The position numbers and the translations under genes are program-made. From Gautieria morchelliformis (lineage: Eukaryota; Basidiomycota; Agaricomycetes; Gomphales; Gomphaceae), in assembly GCA_015179125.1 (NCBI GenBank), contig WHVA01000388.1, positions 1 through 64,000 on the forward strand: a stretch of 64,000 bases of DNA, written 5' to 3'. The notes beneath the pieces are model-generated. The model saw only the letters and a program-made list of their open reading frames with translations. It was not told the origin of the DNA and made no database searches. Shown here in pieces: positions 32,628 to 44,189 of the stretch (position 1 is the first letter of the stretch; every line of letters starts with the position of its first letter).

Positions 32628-33084
32628 TGTAAGTGCAACCCTAGCTGGCTGTGGAGATCACACTACCACACAACTGAAAAGGGGAAATCTGAAGTATGTA
32701 TAAATGAACAGAGTATATGAGAGAAAGGATTCTCACCTGACAAAGGGAAATCCGAAGAGAAAAGTCTAAGGACCCCCAATGTCAGCGAGCGTGTATTATA
32801 CTACGCTCCGCAGCCAGGGACAACACTCCGCACTCGCCATCAACCCCACATCCCCCTGATGCCACCTACTACACAAGCTGCTTGACTCCTGACACTGTTC
32901 CAAGAGCGGAAGTTGGAAAGTGGAGTGGAATTGGCAAGGTGAACAGAACTGGTGGGAGTTCTGCCAGAAGCGGAATCATTTCCGAAAGCGGAGTCAGAGA
33001 TGGAAGGGGAACCAAGAGCAGAATCAGAAACGGAGTCGGAACTTGGTGTGGTGTCAGACCTGGAAAACAGGGTGTCCCCTGACA
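32628..33084 (+). repeat. Solo LTR, family R
   Basis: 457 bp, TGTAAGTGCAAC..GTCCCCTGACA, TATA-like GTATAAATGA near 32697. Flanks GGGTA (32623-32627) and GGGTG (33085-33089) match at four of five bases, fitting an old target duplication. Confidence 0.65.
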
Positions 33085-33089
33085 GGGTG

Positions 33090-34230
33090 AAGGTAGAGTA
33101 AGGTGGGCCAGGGAGGAGAGCAAGGTGACGGAAGTCATTGGACAATGACAGCAAGGTCTGGAAAGGCAGTTTCTGTTATGATAGACGCAACTATTCTATT
33201 TCAAGTTATCTATGTACAAAAGAAACTAATAAAAGAAAAACAAAAGAAAAGAAGAATAAAAAATAAATAGGAACGACACTTACAACGGATGTCGGCACAG
33301 ACGATATACACACGACATCATGAATAGCTATCTTATCTACAGATTAGATAAGATACAGGGATACGGGCGTCGACCACGTGTGGCCGATCAGAGACAGCAT
33401 GCCTATCGACTGATGGCATCGGCCATGACGTCGACAGGCGCCAGGCCACAGGCACTGAGGAGGTGCGGGCACCAAATGCCGCAGAGAGATATAGACTGCG
33501 CAGGAGCACTGGACATTGTGGAGCGACTTGAGAATGTCATCCACAATACATGTACTCAATTAGCTGCCCAACAGAAGAGGCACAGAGACTGCGGCCCCAT
33601 CTCCAAGCCCAGCATATATGCTGGGCAGGGTAAACTCAGCTCCATTTTTCTATTTGAACCCCATGACACGTCTGACTGACTACTATCTTAACATCATGTG
33701 GACAGGGGCTTTGTATACTAGGTACAGATCTCTATTCCAAATCCCAGACAATCCTGACACCATCCCCATCACCCCATGACTTTATGACTATAAATTAGTC
33801 ACCTCTTAGCTACAAACAGTTTTTCGACCCATCTGTCTAATATCTTGAACACTAGTAGTTACTATCAACATAGTATAAATAGCTAGTACAAATGTATGAA
33901 CGAAATCATCCAGAATCGATTATTTCTGCCTCCTGAAATTCCTGTAGTCTTGTTTGATAGATACAGAGCTCAGATCTTGATAGTTTATTCCAAATCTTTG
34001 TCGAGGGTCTACTATCACTGTTTACTCTATACTACCTTAAAAGCGAACACTTTTGATTTGGTTATCCCTTGGATCAACACCGTTCTTCTGTCGACACGGT
34101 CACGTGATTCTCATTCATCAGTGCTGGACGCGCCTCGAAAGGCTTAGTCAGCACACAGAAGAGGGGCGAGCACAGTGGTTCCAGTCACTGAGCAATAGAT
34201 TCTATTCGTTGAAAGGCACTAATTAACATC
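33090..34230. other. No gene supported
   Basis: A short plus-strand frame at 33320-33679 shows no family features. A TG..CA candidate (33174-34228) lacks a matching duplication. The right edge is the truncation point of gypsy B. Confidence 0.35.
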
Positions 34231-35702
34231 TTAATCCAAAAGTTCCTTATCGTGGACGTTGTAGTTGAGTTCTGGGGCGGAAAAGGTGCAGGAATGAAAG
34301 GCAATCAGATGAATTTCTCCGTTGTCGGGGGAAATGATTGAAAGGATGGTGGCTAGCGCATAGTCGGAAGCATCGGTTTCAAGTACAAGTTGGGCATGAG
34401 GAATCCAGAAACTGAGGATAGGAGCCGTAGTGAAGGCCACCTTGAGGGTTTTGAATGCTGAACGGCATTCCGGAGTGAAATTCCATGGAGCACCCTTCCT
34501 GGTGAGATGCGTGAGTGGAACAGTAATGTCAGAAAAGTTATAAATGAAATGTGGGTAAAAGTTGGCAAAGCCAAGGAAAGACTGCACATCCTTAACACGT
34601 TGGGGCTCTGGCAATTCTTGAATTGTCTTGGCCTTGTCCTCTGCCATGGTAAGACCTGTTGGAGAGAGGATATAGCCTAGGTATTCGACCGTGTCGTGAT
34701 GCCATTTGCATTTCTCTGCTTTTGCATAGAGGTGGTGTTTGTGGAGACGGCGGAGCACTTTGCGGACAGGTCCTGATGTTCTTCCGGTGTGTCAGAATAG
34801 ATGAGGATGTCATCAATGTAGACTAGGACACATACATTGAGGTCAGAAAATACGTCATTCATGAACCGCTGAAAAGCGGCGGCAGCATTGGTTAGACCAA
34901 AAGGCATGACAACCCACTCAAAAGCACCATAGCGGGTGCGGAAGGTGGTTTTCCACTCGTCACCTTTGTTACAACCGTGTATTTCCGATTTCCGATCTTC
35001 AGTTCCACACACATTCCGCCCTTCCGATAATTCCGACATTCCGCCCCTTGTTCTACTCCCTTGTTCTTTCAACTCTATTACTCGGACCCACCGGACCCGC
35101 TTCATCGCTCATCAAGATCATGTATCCGGTCCACCTTGTAGTTCGTTGTCAGATATGTTTTCGGACCCCTTGTTCTTTGCCATTGTTTTACCTTACCCTG
35201 AACCCCCCTTGTAGTCCCATTGTTCCCAATTAGTTAGTTCCCACATATGTCTACCCGACTTCTGCTCCCCCCGGAATTTGCTTAGTACCGTCTCATTACA
35301 TGTTGTCTCAACTCCTTGTATAAAAGCCTCTCATGTATGTCTGTTATTCTGCAATCAGATAATCGCCTTCGACACTTGATTTCCTTCGCTCCATCTCCTG
35401 TTCTTAGCACAGCAAGTCTAGCAAGACCTCCATCCCTCCGCTTTCCACCTTCCGTCTTCCGCCTCGGTTCCAACTCAAGTTCCGACTAACTCTTAGTTCA
35501 ATACTTTCTGACTTCCGACCCATTTCCGAAATACTTAGGACGATAGTTCATTGGGGGCGCAACGTACAAGTTGAAGCCGCTGTCCTTTCCAGTTCCAACT
35601 TAGCGGAAATCTCGATACGTAACAACCTTGGTGGTTGCAGACAAGGTGATAAGCGTGCGGGAGGTCGATTTTGGTGTAGATTTTCACTCTGTGGGGGGTG
35701 TC
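34231..35702 (-). pseudogene. Gypsy B RT and RNase H (3' part)
   Basis: On the minus strand, [16 protein letters not shown] is separated by the solo LTR from [37 protein letters not shown] and, after a frameshift near 34770, [20 protein letters not shown] and [15 protein letters not shown]. It parallels the gypsy A pol at 10320-11120 closely. The YIDD catalytic box is present. It ends abruptly at 34231. Confidence 0.85.
34967..35624 (+). repeat. Solo LTR, family G, inside gypsy B RT
   Basis: 658 bp, TGTTACAACC..ATACGTAACA, duplication ACCTT on both sides (34962-34966 and 35625-35629). It keeps TATAAAAG (near 35320) and AATCAGATAAT (near 35355). Inserted antisense to its host element of the same family. 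Confidence 0.9.
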
Positions 35703-37224
35703 TGTTTTGGAACCCTTCAAGACTTTGGTGTCAGAGCTAACACTTTGGTCTATCAGAACATGTTGTATACGAAACTCAAAGAATATTAAACAATGCTGCA
35801 GCACAACTCCGGAAATAATTTAATATTTGTACCTTGGTTGCAATCCGCGTAAAAACTAGTCCAAGTTAATACGGATGGAAGGCAATACATTTCTTAGCAG
35901 CACTGAACAATAAACTAAAAGTCTGTAGGTTCGAGGATGACTATCAGGGTCCAAGTATTCCAAAAAGATAGGAATGGCTTCACAGGAGAGTTTGTAAGTG
36001 GACTGACCCGATTAACGTCAATGCACTGCAATAAACGAGCGACTAGGGTTTAAGAAGTGACTTGTGAAAGTCACTGAACAGGAAAGTCACTGATCAGTTC
36101 GTCTCGGGTATTGGAGAGCTAATTGACAAGGAAATCGATTGTCAGACTCACTCTGCAGAATTTCACCTGGAGTGTTAGTCCGGGTGGCTAAGTAGAAACG
36201 CAACTACTTAACTGAGAATTAATACACTAAATAAGTGTAATAACCCTAGCTGGGGTTAGCAGCTTAGTAAGCTGTGCAAGCTTGGCAAGTCACACGAGGT
36301 ACGTGGATAGTAGATGATGATGTATTGGCTGATTCACTGCTAAAACTGCAGGCTATTTATACTGCATCTATCTAGCTTATGTAACTACTGCCAGGAACCT
36401 TGTAGAAGCTTCTACTACTGTGAAGAACCTTGTGGAAGCTTAGAGAAGCTTCAGGAAAGGTTTGGAAACTATTGGAAGGCTGTGGAAGGTTCTATTGCTA
36501 TATTGGGTTAAAGTCACAGCTCTGTGACAGTAAAGCTAAGAGTATGTAAGAAACTCCCACGCTCATGTGATTATCATGTGATGAAGGAAAGTCATGTGAC
36601 TTCAAGCTGGATTGAGGTCATGTGATGGTGTCATGTGATTGTCAGGTGACCGTAGATAATCAGGTGACTTTGAGGTCAGGTGATTGTCAGGTGACTGTGG
36701 ATGATCAGGTGACTTTGAGCTGTTTTTGAGGTCATGTGATAGTCATGTGACCATGGGGGATTCTTAGCTAAGCTATCAAGAGATTGTTGTATCTTGTGGA
36801 CCCAATGTGAGTGTAGCTATGGCACAGCACAGCCTAACATAGCCTTGTTGCTATGGTAGCATAGGTTGGGCAGAGTCTGTATTGCACAAACTGTGTTGTG
36901 GAGGCTTGGGAATAAATTGCCATTTCCAGAGTGCTGAGTCCGAACCGGTAGAGTGTCCACAGGCTCGAGTTCGGGCTCGCGCGCGTCGGAGTTTGAATAA
37001 GCAGAGTTGTGGATACATGTGGATTCATAACTCTGCTGCAACAGAATAGAAGTGTTTTGAGCCAAAGACTTCATTAGAAATGGCGAAAAAATGGTAGGAA
37101 ATTAGATGAAGTTTAAATAGTTCATCCCCAATGATAGCAATACCAGTATGCTATATTTTAAGGTCACTATTTCGAAAATACATGGAATTTCTCCTATTTG
37201 ACCGGCAAAGCAGGATCCCATACA
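35703..37224. mobile_element. 1,522-bp TG..CA insertion (probable long solo LTR), family V
   Basis: TGTTTTGGAACCC..GATCCCATACA with GTGTC on both sides (35698-35702 and 37225-37229); removal rejoins SDLLDTP of gypsy B RT. No ORF. It contains a degenerate array of AGGTGACT/TCATGTGA words at 36545-36770 and repeated GGAAGCTT/GGAAGGTT motifs at 36395-36500. No direct repeat of its ends was found inside it, so a solo LTR fits better than a short two-LTR element. Confidence 0.65.
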
Positions 37225-38220
37225 GTGTCGAGGAGGTCAGAAATGCGTGGAAGAGGATATTTGTCCTTCTTAGTGAGGGCGTTAAGTCCGTGGAAATCAA
37301 TGCAGAGGCGTAGAGATCCATCCTTCTTCTTAATGAAAAGGACTGGAGTGCCGTGCGGAGATAGTGAAGGGTGGATGAAGCCCATGTTGAGATGTTCATT
37401 GATGAACTCACGGAGAGTCTGGAGTTCACTTTGTGAAAGGGAGTAGATTGGTCCAAGGGGCCAAGATGCTCCTTCTTCCAAATCTATCTTCAAATAATAA
37501 GGTCGATGATCAGCGGGTTTATCAGCTTTGGCCTTGTTGAACACGTCCGGGAAGCCATGGTATTCTTCTGGAACTAAGCTCATATCCACTGGAGCAGAAG
37601 TCAAGGTGGAATGAGCCTTGACTGAACCAAATCACAGAGGTGCAGCTGAAAAACAGTCGGCAACACACGGAAAGCGGTGGCGGAGATGAGGGCAATTTGA
37701 GGAGCTTCAAGCGGTGGAGGGGATGGAGTTGCTAATGAGGGACCGGAGTGCAGAACTGAATCCACGAGCAGAGTTGCAAGAGGCTTGAGCCATCTTCACG
37801 GATGACGTCAGAATACATGGAAGTTGATCTGGGGTACGGAACTGTATCTGACCCAATGCCCAGTTAATCGACCAATTATAGTGGGTGAGCCAATTGTGTC
37901 CTAGTACAATGGAACAGCTAGCATCTAGTGGAGTAATGTAAAATGTAACTTCATGGTTGTCCCCAGTAGCAAAATGGATGGATAGGTCCATGACTTGAGA
38001 GATTGCTGTGTTGGATGACCCATCGAAAAGGTGGAGCAGAATTGTCGGAATGTTGCGGGTCAGAAGCTTGTGCTTTTCAAAACAAAGTTGGAATTGAGGA
38101 AACAATGAGTCGAACCAGAGTCAATCAATACAGTAAACGGAGATGCGGAAATGGTGTCGGAGGTGAGCAGAATCGAGAGGGAGTTGGAGGATGAAAGAGC
38201 GGACACATTGAGTCGAACCT
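37225..38220 (-). pseudogene. Gypsy B protease and 5' RT
   Basis: On the minus strand, a protease active site LIDSGSTHCFLN (about 38135-38100) precedes the domain TPLDASCSIVLGHNWLTHYN. After frameshifts near 38090 and 37650-37710, RT begins ([39 protein letters not shown]) and stops at the V insertion. The region [18 protein letters not shown] shows the intact frame that gypsy A lost by a 2-bp deletion. Confidence 0.8.
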
Positions 38221-38226
38221 TGTTAG

Positions 38227-39490
38227 TCACACGAATGGGGTCAACTCAGCCATCAGCTCGTGGGGAGGCCAGAGGACTGCTGCTAATTTTTTTGCATCAG
38301 TAGCAGGAGTCGCTTCAGATTTCTCTTCTGTCTTTGCTGCAGGGCCCTTGGCCTTTGCAGCAGAAGCTGTTGCTCGGGTGCATTCACAGGTGACATGACC
38401 TCCTTTGCCACAGAAGAGGCAAAGGTTGTTATCCATGCGACACTGGCGTTCTGCAGGGGTTAGTTTTCCGTCCTTCCCAAGTTTGTCGGAAAGGTTGGGG
38501 GTGGTCTCCCAGGCGTTGGCATTGGAACCGGAAGCCTGGGGGTTGCGAGGTATGGGAGTGGAGTTCCAGTTGCCAGAATTGGAGCCAGAACTGTTGTTGT
38601 TGTTCCTAGAGTTGGTATTTCTGGAATTGGTCTTCTTCTTGTCAGAAGACTTGTTGTGCTTGCTCTGGGAAGAAGTTTCGTGAGCAATTTTGGAATGTCT
38701 TTCCCGGCAGCATGCATCTATGGATTGGGCTAGGTTGTGGAGATCGGTTAGGGTCCTGGGTTTTCCACCACGGGCGATTTCATCCTTGATCCGGGATGGC
38801 AGGCCCATGTAGAACTGTTGGTGGAGTGTGGCTTCTCCCCATTGGACTTGAGGAGCGAGCTGCTGGAAAGTGACGATGTATTTAGCTATCTTATGAGTGT
38901 CTTTCATACGAAGCTTATCGAGTTCATTTTCCACATCGGCTTCCATATTGAAAGGTCCGAAGTTGTTGCAGAGTTCGGAAACAAAGTTGGGGTAATTGTC
39001 TGCCCAGTCAACAACGGCATAGGGGTCCATAAGGGCGGGTTCGAAATAGTCGAGAGCTGTGCCTCAGAGGTAAGAAAGGGCATAATTGACCTTTCTTTCG
39101 TCGTTGGGAAAGGCGTTGGGACGATCATGGAAATTGAGCTGAAGCTGAACCAAGAAAGGCTGAAGCTTCTTGGGGTCGGAACCATTGAATTGATTGGGTT
39201 TGTGAACTTTTGTCTTGGGGTGTGGTGCTTGGGCCAGAAGCTGGAGGTGGCCGGCCAGCATGGTGATATCCTGTGCAAGATCTGGAGCTGGAGTGAGCGG
39301 AACTGGTTTGGCAGGATTCGGAGGTGGCGGACCGCCTGGAGGACCGCCGGGAGGGCCGCTGGGAGGAGGTCCTGGTGGTGGTGGTGGAGGTGGTGCTGGG
39401 TGTTGGAATGATGCTGCTGTCTGTTCGCCACTGCTACTCGACGAGTTTCTGTTGTAGTCGGGATTGTCAGGATTGGTGTCGGGAACATCT
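38227..39490 (-). pseudogene. Gypsy B gag, main part
   Basis: Continues from the gag start at 44781-44616 across copia C. It includes the Pro/Gly-rich segment (PPPPPPGPPPSG), the capsid (NQFNGSDPKKLQPFL), a TGA at 39064-39066, MEADVENELDKLRMKDTHKI and a CCHC knuckle CLFCGKGGHVTCECT (about 38385-38430). Apart from the TGA it is open. Confidence 0.8.
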
Positions 39491-39919
39491 TGTTAGCAAC
39501 TCGGGGTTATGGCAAGGAAGGTTCGGTAGAGCTCTTAGAAAGCTAGAATCAAATACACTACATGATTTTCAGTCAACATGCTATGTAAATATGAAAGATA
39601 CTACTCGCCTCTCTCAGTGAATTTATTGTCACTGGGAGAGGAGTATTATTCTGTCTCAGAATGCATATACGTGCACCCAGCCCTTAGCGCCCAAGGGCTC
39701 ACGCGTCGAAGTCATTTCAAACTCCGCTGGGTGCAGCCGCCTGTGAAAATAGAGATAACAAAGTGAAATGGAGAGATAGAGAGTGACTGGAAATTTTCGA
39801 AAATAATCAGAGAAGTGAATGCATGGTACAAGAACAATGTGAGAAGAGATTGAAACACCACACAATAAATCGAACATATTATGCTTAATTTTGGTGCAGG
39901 AGCATAAATGCACCCAACA
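39491..39919 (-). repeat. 3' LTR of copia C
   Basis: 429 bp; see element. Contains an internal hairpin (GAGAGG..CCTCTC around the AGTGAATTTATTGTCACT palindrome near 39617-39634). Confidence 0.9.
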
Positions 39920-39932
39920 CGCCCTCTCAAGC

Positions 39933-42900
39933 TTAATATATTCTGATTCTCTCGTTGAGGATTCTCACTCTAGGACTAGGAAGTCCTTTAGTGAGAAGAT
40001 CGGCTAGCATGTGTTCCGTTGGTAGGTACACAAGCTTAATTTCTCCATCTTTGACTATATCTTGGATGAAATATAATCTAATGTCGAAATGCTTGGTCCT
40101 CGTGTGTTGTTGAGTGCCATAGACAATGGCAATGGCTGATTGATTGTCTGAATAAAGTTTGATGGGACAATTCAGCGGTTGGAATACTTCAGAAATAAAG
40201 TGGCGCATCCATAAGGCTTCTTTGCTTGCATGAGTCAGAGCAATGAATTCGGCTTCAGTTGATGATAGGGCTACTATGGATTGTTTTTGACAACTCCATG
40301 ATACTGTCCCTCCATCAATCTGAAAAATATAAGCCGAGTATGAGTGCCTGTGCTCTTGTGAAGCCCAATCCGCATCTGAATACCCAATGAGGCCGTCTCG
40401 ATTCTTCCCAAGTTTCAATTTGTAGTCTATTGTGCCTTTTAGATATTTAAAGACATGTTTGACTGCATTCCAATGAGTTAAACCTGGGTTTTCGAGGAAT
40501 TGAGAAAGTAATGACACTGCGAATGCAATGTCCGGTCGAGTGGCTACTGCTGCCCACATCAATGATCCTATCGCTTGTCTGTATGGAATTTTCGACATCT
40601 TCTGCTTGTCTTCATCTGTAGAAGGGCATTGGTCTCTAGATAATTTAACGGCTGGGTCGAGAGGTGTGGAAAATATTTTGGCATCGTCCAGATTGAATTT
40701 TTTGATGATTTTCTGGATGTATGCGGCTTGTGATATTGCAATCGATTTGTTATTCCAATCTCTTTCGATTTTGAGGTTCAAAAGCCAGTGAATCTCGCCT
40801 AGATCTTTCATGCTGAAGATCTGGGCAAGGTCATGCTTTACCCCATCGAGGATTGGTTGACTCTCAGCTGTGATAGTGAGGTCATCCACTGCCGTTGCAA
40901 TAATCGCATGCCCTCTCGGTCCACGTCTGCAAAATACAGCTCCATCCGAAGCTGATTTAGTGAATCCTAACTTGAGAAATTCACCACTCAGACGTTTGTA
41001 CCATTCCTTTCCAGACTGTTTGAGGCTGTAAAGTGCTTTCTTCAGCAGGAGGACATCATCTTTGTCTCCGGTCTCATATCCATACGGCTGTCTCATGTAA
41101 ATAGGTTCGGGCAGTGTAGCATTCAAATACGCACTGTCCACATCCATCTGGTGAATAGGCCAATTGTTCCTGGCAGCAATGGCACATATAATCCGTAAGG
41201 AAGTCATCCGAGCAACGGGTGCATAGGTTTCATTGTAGTCGACTCCAAAACTTTGTGTAAAGCCTTGGGCGACCATCCTCGATCTAGGTGTAATGGGTTC
41301 ACCTTCTGGATTGTGTTTCCAGAGGAATACCCATCTATTTCTGACAATATTTGCCCCAGGAGGTGGTTTAACCACTTCCCATACACCTTTGTCGAGTAGC
41401 ACCTTGTACTCTTTATCCATCGATGCTTTCCACAAAGGATCATTTAAGGCTTCATCTGCATTGCTAGGCTCAGTCTGATTTAAATCTTGCAGCACTTTAT
41501 CTTTGTTTTGATCGGAGGTCAAAAGTGTACTGATGGCAAGGTTATAATCACTGATGCCGTCAGTTTCAGAGGATAAATCTTGTTCAAATAATTTGTCTTG
41601 ATGGTCCTCAATGTCCTCGTAAGCTAGTGTAGTGATGTCTGCACCAGCATGTCTCTTAGCTTGAGATCTTGTTACGGGACCACTTGGGGCCGGCTGCTCC
41701 TGCTGCTGACGGATCCTCTTGCTTCTCCTTATTGGAGCAGCTTCTTTAGGTCTAACATCAACAGTCTGACTGGGTTGCAGCTCTTCAAGACATTCCTCTG
41801 GTTCATTACCGTCAATTTCCTCGATCTTTGCCTCCTCGCTGACTAAGCGACTAGGCATCGGTGCTGGCGCCGAGATGGCCTGTATCACTTTTCTGGATGT
41901 AGGTAGCTGTGACTCTTCAATAGAAATGATTGGAGCTTTGCCCCCCTTCATCTCTGAGTCAAATATAACATTCCGCTCGACAGAAATCTTCTGAGAGCCA
42001 GGCCAGTAGATGCAGTGACCATGGCTCTGTCCAGAGATTCCTATCCACCGAGCTCTTTTGGCACGGGCTGCTAGTTTGTTTCCTTCTTTGACTTTAATGT
42101 AGACTTCAATTCCCCACACGTGTATGTCTTTCAGGTTCGGTTTCTCGTGATGGATCATTTCAAAAGGGGTTTTGTCTGGCAAAGCTCTTGTATGCATCCT
42201 ATTCCTAAGATAGTTGGCATGCAAAATTGCATGGCCCCATAGGGTCTTAGGAAGACTTGATTCTAATAGCATGGCACGAGCTCTTTCAACTAGAGTTTGG
42301 TTTAGACGTTCAGCGACACCATTTGACTCTGGGGTGTCGTGTACGGTTAACCGATGCTTCGTGCCTTGTTTGGCTAAATGCTGTTCGAATTCTGAGCTTG
42401 TGTATTCGCCCCCTCTGTCAGAAACAAGTGCTTTGATGTGCACGTTCCTCTGTCGAAGCATCAAGGCCTCGTAGAGTTTGTATTTTGAAAATGCTTCTGA
42501 TTTGTTTGCCATCAAATAGATAACCGACTCCCTTGAATAGTCGTCGATGAAAGACACATAATAGGATTTCTTGTCAATTGTGGAGTGTCTCGCTGGTCCC
42601 CAGACATCAGAATAAATTCTGTCACCGAATTTTGAAGATCGGCTTCTGAGTTCCTGAGGAAGTGATTTACGTGCAATCTTCGCTTGAATGCATGCATCAC
42701 AAACAACCTTGTCACCTTTTGAGCTCAATTCAATGCCTAATATCATGCCACGGTTGAGCAAATGCTGTAGGGACTTTTGTGAAATATGCCCCATTTTCTG
42801 ATGTATCTCCATGGCTGATGCGCATATATGCGCTTCGGCACTTGTGTGTTGTAAGTCAAATCGATATAAGCCATTCAGCTTCGGTGCTTGCATCAATATC

Positions 42901-44183
42901 CTGCCTTTATGATTGGATATTGTGCATTTCTGATCGGCTATTTGTGTGTTATAGCCTGCATCATCGCACCGGCCGATCGAGATCAGGGTAACAGCCATTT
43001 TTGGCACGTAGAACGTATCCTTCAATGTAATCTTCACAGTCTTATCTCCAACTTTATTAGATAGCACGAGTGAGCCTGAACCGAAGGCATCAAAAGTGCC
43101 TTTGTTGGCTGCACGAATTGTGCGTGGCTGTGAGAATGGACTGTAATCCCTCAATAAATTCTTGTGAGGGGTCATATGCGCGGTCATTCCAGTGTCGAGG
43201 ATAACAACAGTGTCCAAGGATAGACTACTCAAATTGGAGCAGCCAAAATTGGTGAAAGCGGCTGGACTGCCACTCTCATCCTCCTCAGAAGACACTTCTT
43301 CGGCAACATTCGCCTTGGCTTTGCCCTTCTTCTTTTTGGCTTTAGCTTTCTTCTTCTGACGTGGCCCCTGGCCTTCTTTACCACCTCCTTTAGCCCAGCA
43401 ACTCTCGATAGCATGTCCAGGCTTGTGGCAATTAGTGCATGTATGCACCTTCGGGTCTTTCCGGCCCTTCTGCCCTTTCGTAGATGAACCAATAAATGCC
43501 TGCTCTTCTTGTGAAATATTAAGGGTCTTTCTCCTGTCATATTGAGCCTTTAGTACTCTGATAATATCATCAGGCACCAAGGGCATTCCACATTCTTCGA
43601 GCAACGTGGTAAGGGCATTCATGACTGCCTCATAGGAGGGTGGAAGTGACGCAAGGATGATATCTGTGAACTCTCCTTCAGAAATTCTGGCTCCCATCTC
43701 ATTAAGACGAGCATAGAGGTCTTGGGCCTTGTCCAAGTGATCTCTCAAGTCTCCATCCTCAGGACACCTCATACTGCGAAGCTGTCTCTGTAGGTTGGTG
43801 AGGACCATCTTGGGCTTTTTGGTCATCTCATTGACCAATGCATCCCAGACTTCTTTTGCTGTATGCTTCTTCTGTAGCATCAGAGCTAGTGACTCTGACA
43901 CTGAGACGATTATTTGGGTTTTTGCCTGCCCTTCTCTGGCAAGATACTTCTCCAGCTTCTCCTCAGCCTTGTCAATCTGAGTTTCCTCAGCTTCTGTAAG
44001 AATATGGCCTGGGGGCATGACTGGAGGATCAGGAGGTCGAATGGCTCTCCCTTCTATATGCCTGAGTAGATTTTTGGACTCAAAATAACTTGTGAGAGTA
44101 ACTCGCCACAGAGGCCAATTACTTCCATCTGTTGCAAGCTTCTCCACACCCAAAAGCTTCTGCGAAGTGTCTGCGGGGCCCAT
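39933..44183 (-). CDS. Copia C Gag-Pol polyprotein, intact
   Basis: ATG 44183 gives 1,416 residues; the frame is open slightly further upstream but has no earlier ATG. Domains in order (approximate residues): Gag (20-220, KLATDGSNWPLWRVTLTSYF); CCHC knuckle (about 255, CTNCHKPGHAIESC); protease (about 330, ILDTGMTAHMT); GAG-pre-integrase (about 460, HQKMGHISQKSLQHLL); integrase (FIDDYSRESVIYLM; DRGGEYTSSEF; ESNGVAERLNQ); RT (NRWVFLWKHNPEGEPI; MDVDSAYLNATL; TAVDDLTI, so the box is AVDD not YVDD); RNase H (YSDADWASQEH; SSTEAEFIAL; YSDNQSAI; ADLLTKGLPS). All expected domains are present, with no stop or frameshift. AVDD occurs in fungal copia lineages, so activity is possible but unproven. Confidence 0.95.
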   Translation of the reverse strand: MGPADTSQKLLGVEKLATDGSNWPLWRVTLTSYFESKNLLRHIEGRAIRPPDPPVMPPGHILTEAEETQIDKAEEKLEKYLAREGQAKTQIIVSVSESLALMLQKKHTAKEVWDALVNEMTKKPKMVLTNLQRQLRSMRCPEDGDLRDHLDKAQDLYARLNEMGARISEGEFTDIILASLPPSYEAVMNALTTLLEECGMPLVPDDIIRVLKAQYDRRKTLNISQEEQAFIGSSTKGQKGRKDPKVHTCTNCHKPGHAIESCWAKGGGKEGQGPRQKKKAKAKKKKGKAKANVAEEVSSEEDESGSPAAFTNFGCSNLSSLSLDTVVILDTGMTAHMTPHKNLLRDYSPFSQPRTIRAANKGTFDAFGSGSLVLSNKVGDKTVKITLKDTFYVPKMAVTLISIGRCDDAGYNTQIADQKCTISNHKGRILMQAPKLNGLYRFDLQHTSAEAHICASAMEIHQKMGHISQKSLQHLLNRGMILGIELSSKGDKVVCDACIQAKIARKSLPQELRSRSSKFGDRIYSDVWGPARHSTIDKKSYYVSFIDDYSRESVIYLMANKSEAFSKYKLYEALMLRQRNVHIKALVSDRGGEYTSSEFEQHLAKQGTKHRLTVHDTPESNGVAERLNQTLVERARAMLLESSLPKTLWGHAILHANYLRNRMHTRALPDKTPFEMIHHEKPNLKDIHVWGIEVYIKVKEGNKLAARAKRARWIGISGQSHGHCIYWPGSQKISVERNVIFDSEMKGGKAPIISIEESQLPTSRKVIQAISAPAPMPSRLVSEEAKIEEIDGNEPEECLEELQPSQTVDVRPKEAAPIRRSKRIRQQQEQPAPSGPVTRSQAKRHAGADITTLAYEDIEDHQDKLFEQDLSSETDGISDYNLAISTLLTSDQNKDKVLQDLNQTEPSNADEALNDPLWKASMDKEYKVLLDKGVWEVVKPPPGANIVRNRWVFLWKHNPEGEPITPRSRMVAQGFTQSFGVDYNETYAPVARMTSLRIICAIAARNNWPIHQMDVDSAYLNATLPEPIYMRQPYGYETGDKDDVLLLKKALYSLKQSGKEWYKRLSGEFLKLGFTKSASDGAVFCRRGPRGHAIIATAVDDLTITAESQPILDGVKHDLAQIFSMKDLGEIHWLLNLKIERDWNNKSIAISQAAYIQKIIKKFNLDDAKIFSTPLDPAVKLSRDQCPSTDEDKQKMSKIPYRQAIGSLMWAAVATRPDIAFAVSLLSQFLENPGLTHWNAVKHVFKYLKGTIDYKLKLGKNRDGLIGYSDADWASQEHRHSYSAYIFQIDGGTVSWSCQKQSIVALSSTEAEFIALTHASKEALWMRHFISEVFQPLNCPIKLYSDNQSAIAIVYGTQQHTRTKHFDIRLYFIQDIVKDGEIKLVYLPTEHMLADLLTKGLPSPRVRILNERIRIY

Positions 44184-44186
44184 AAC
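44173..44186 (-). other. Primer-binding site of copia C (initiator tRNA-Met type)
   Basis: Minus-strand GGGTTATGGGCCC lies within a few bases of the LTR end. It resembles the complement of the initiator tRNA-Met anticodon arm (GGGCUCAUAACCC) and the primer site known from Drosophila copia. The ATG start codon of the polyprotein lies inside it. Confidence 0.65.
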
Positions 44187-44189
44187 CCT

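Noticed and set aside
33174-34228. Possible TG..CA LTR (TGTTATGATAG..TTAACA)
   Set aside because: The flanking 5-mers differ (GTTTC and TCTTA) and no homologous copy was seen.
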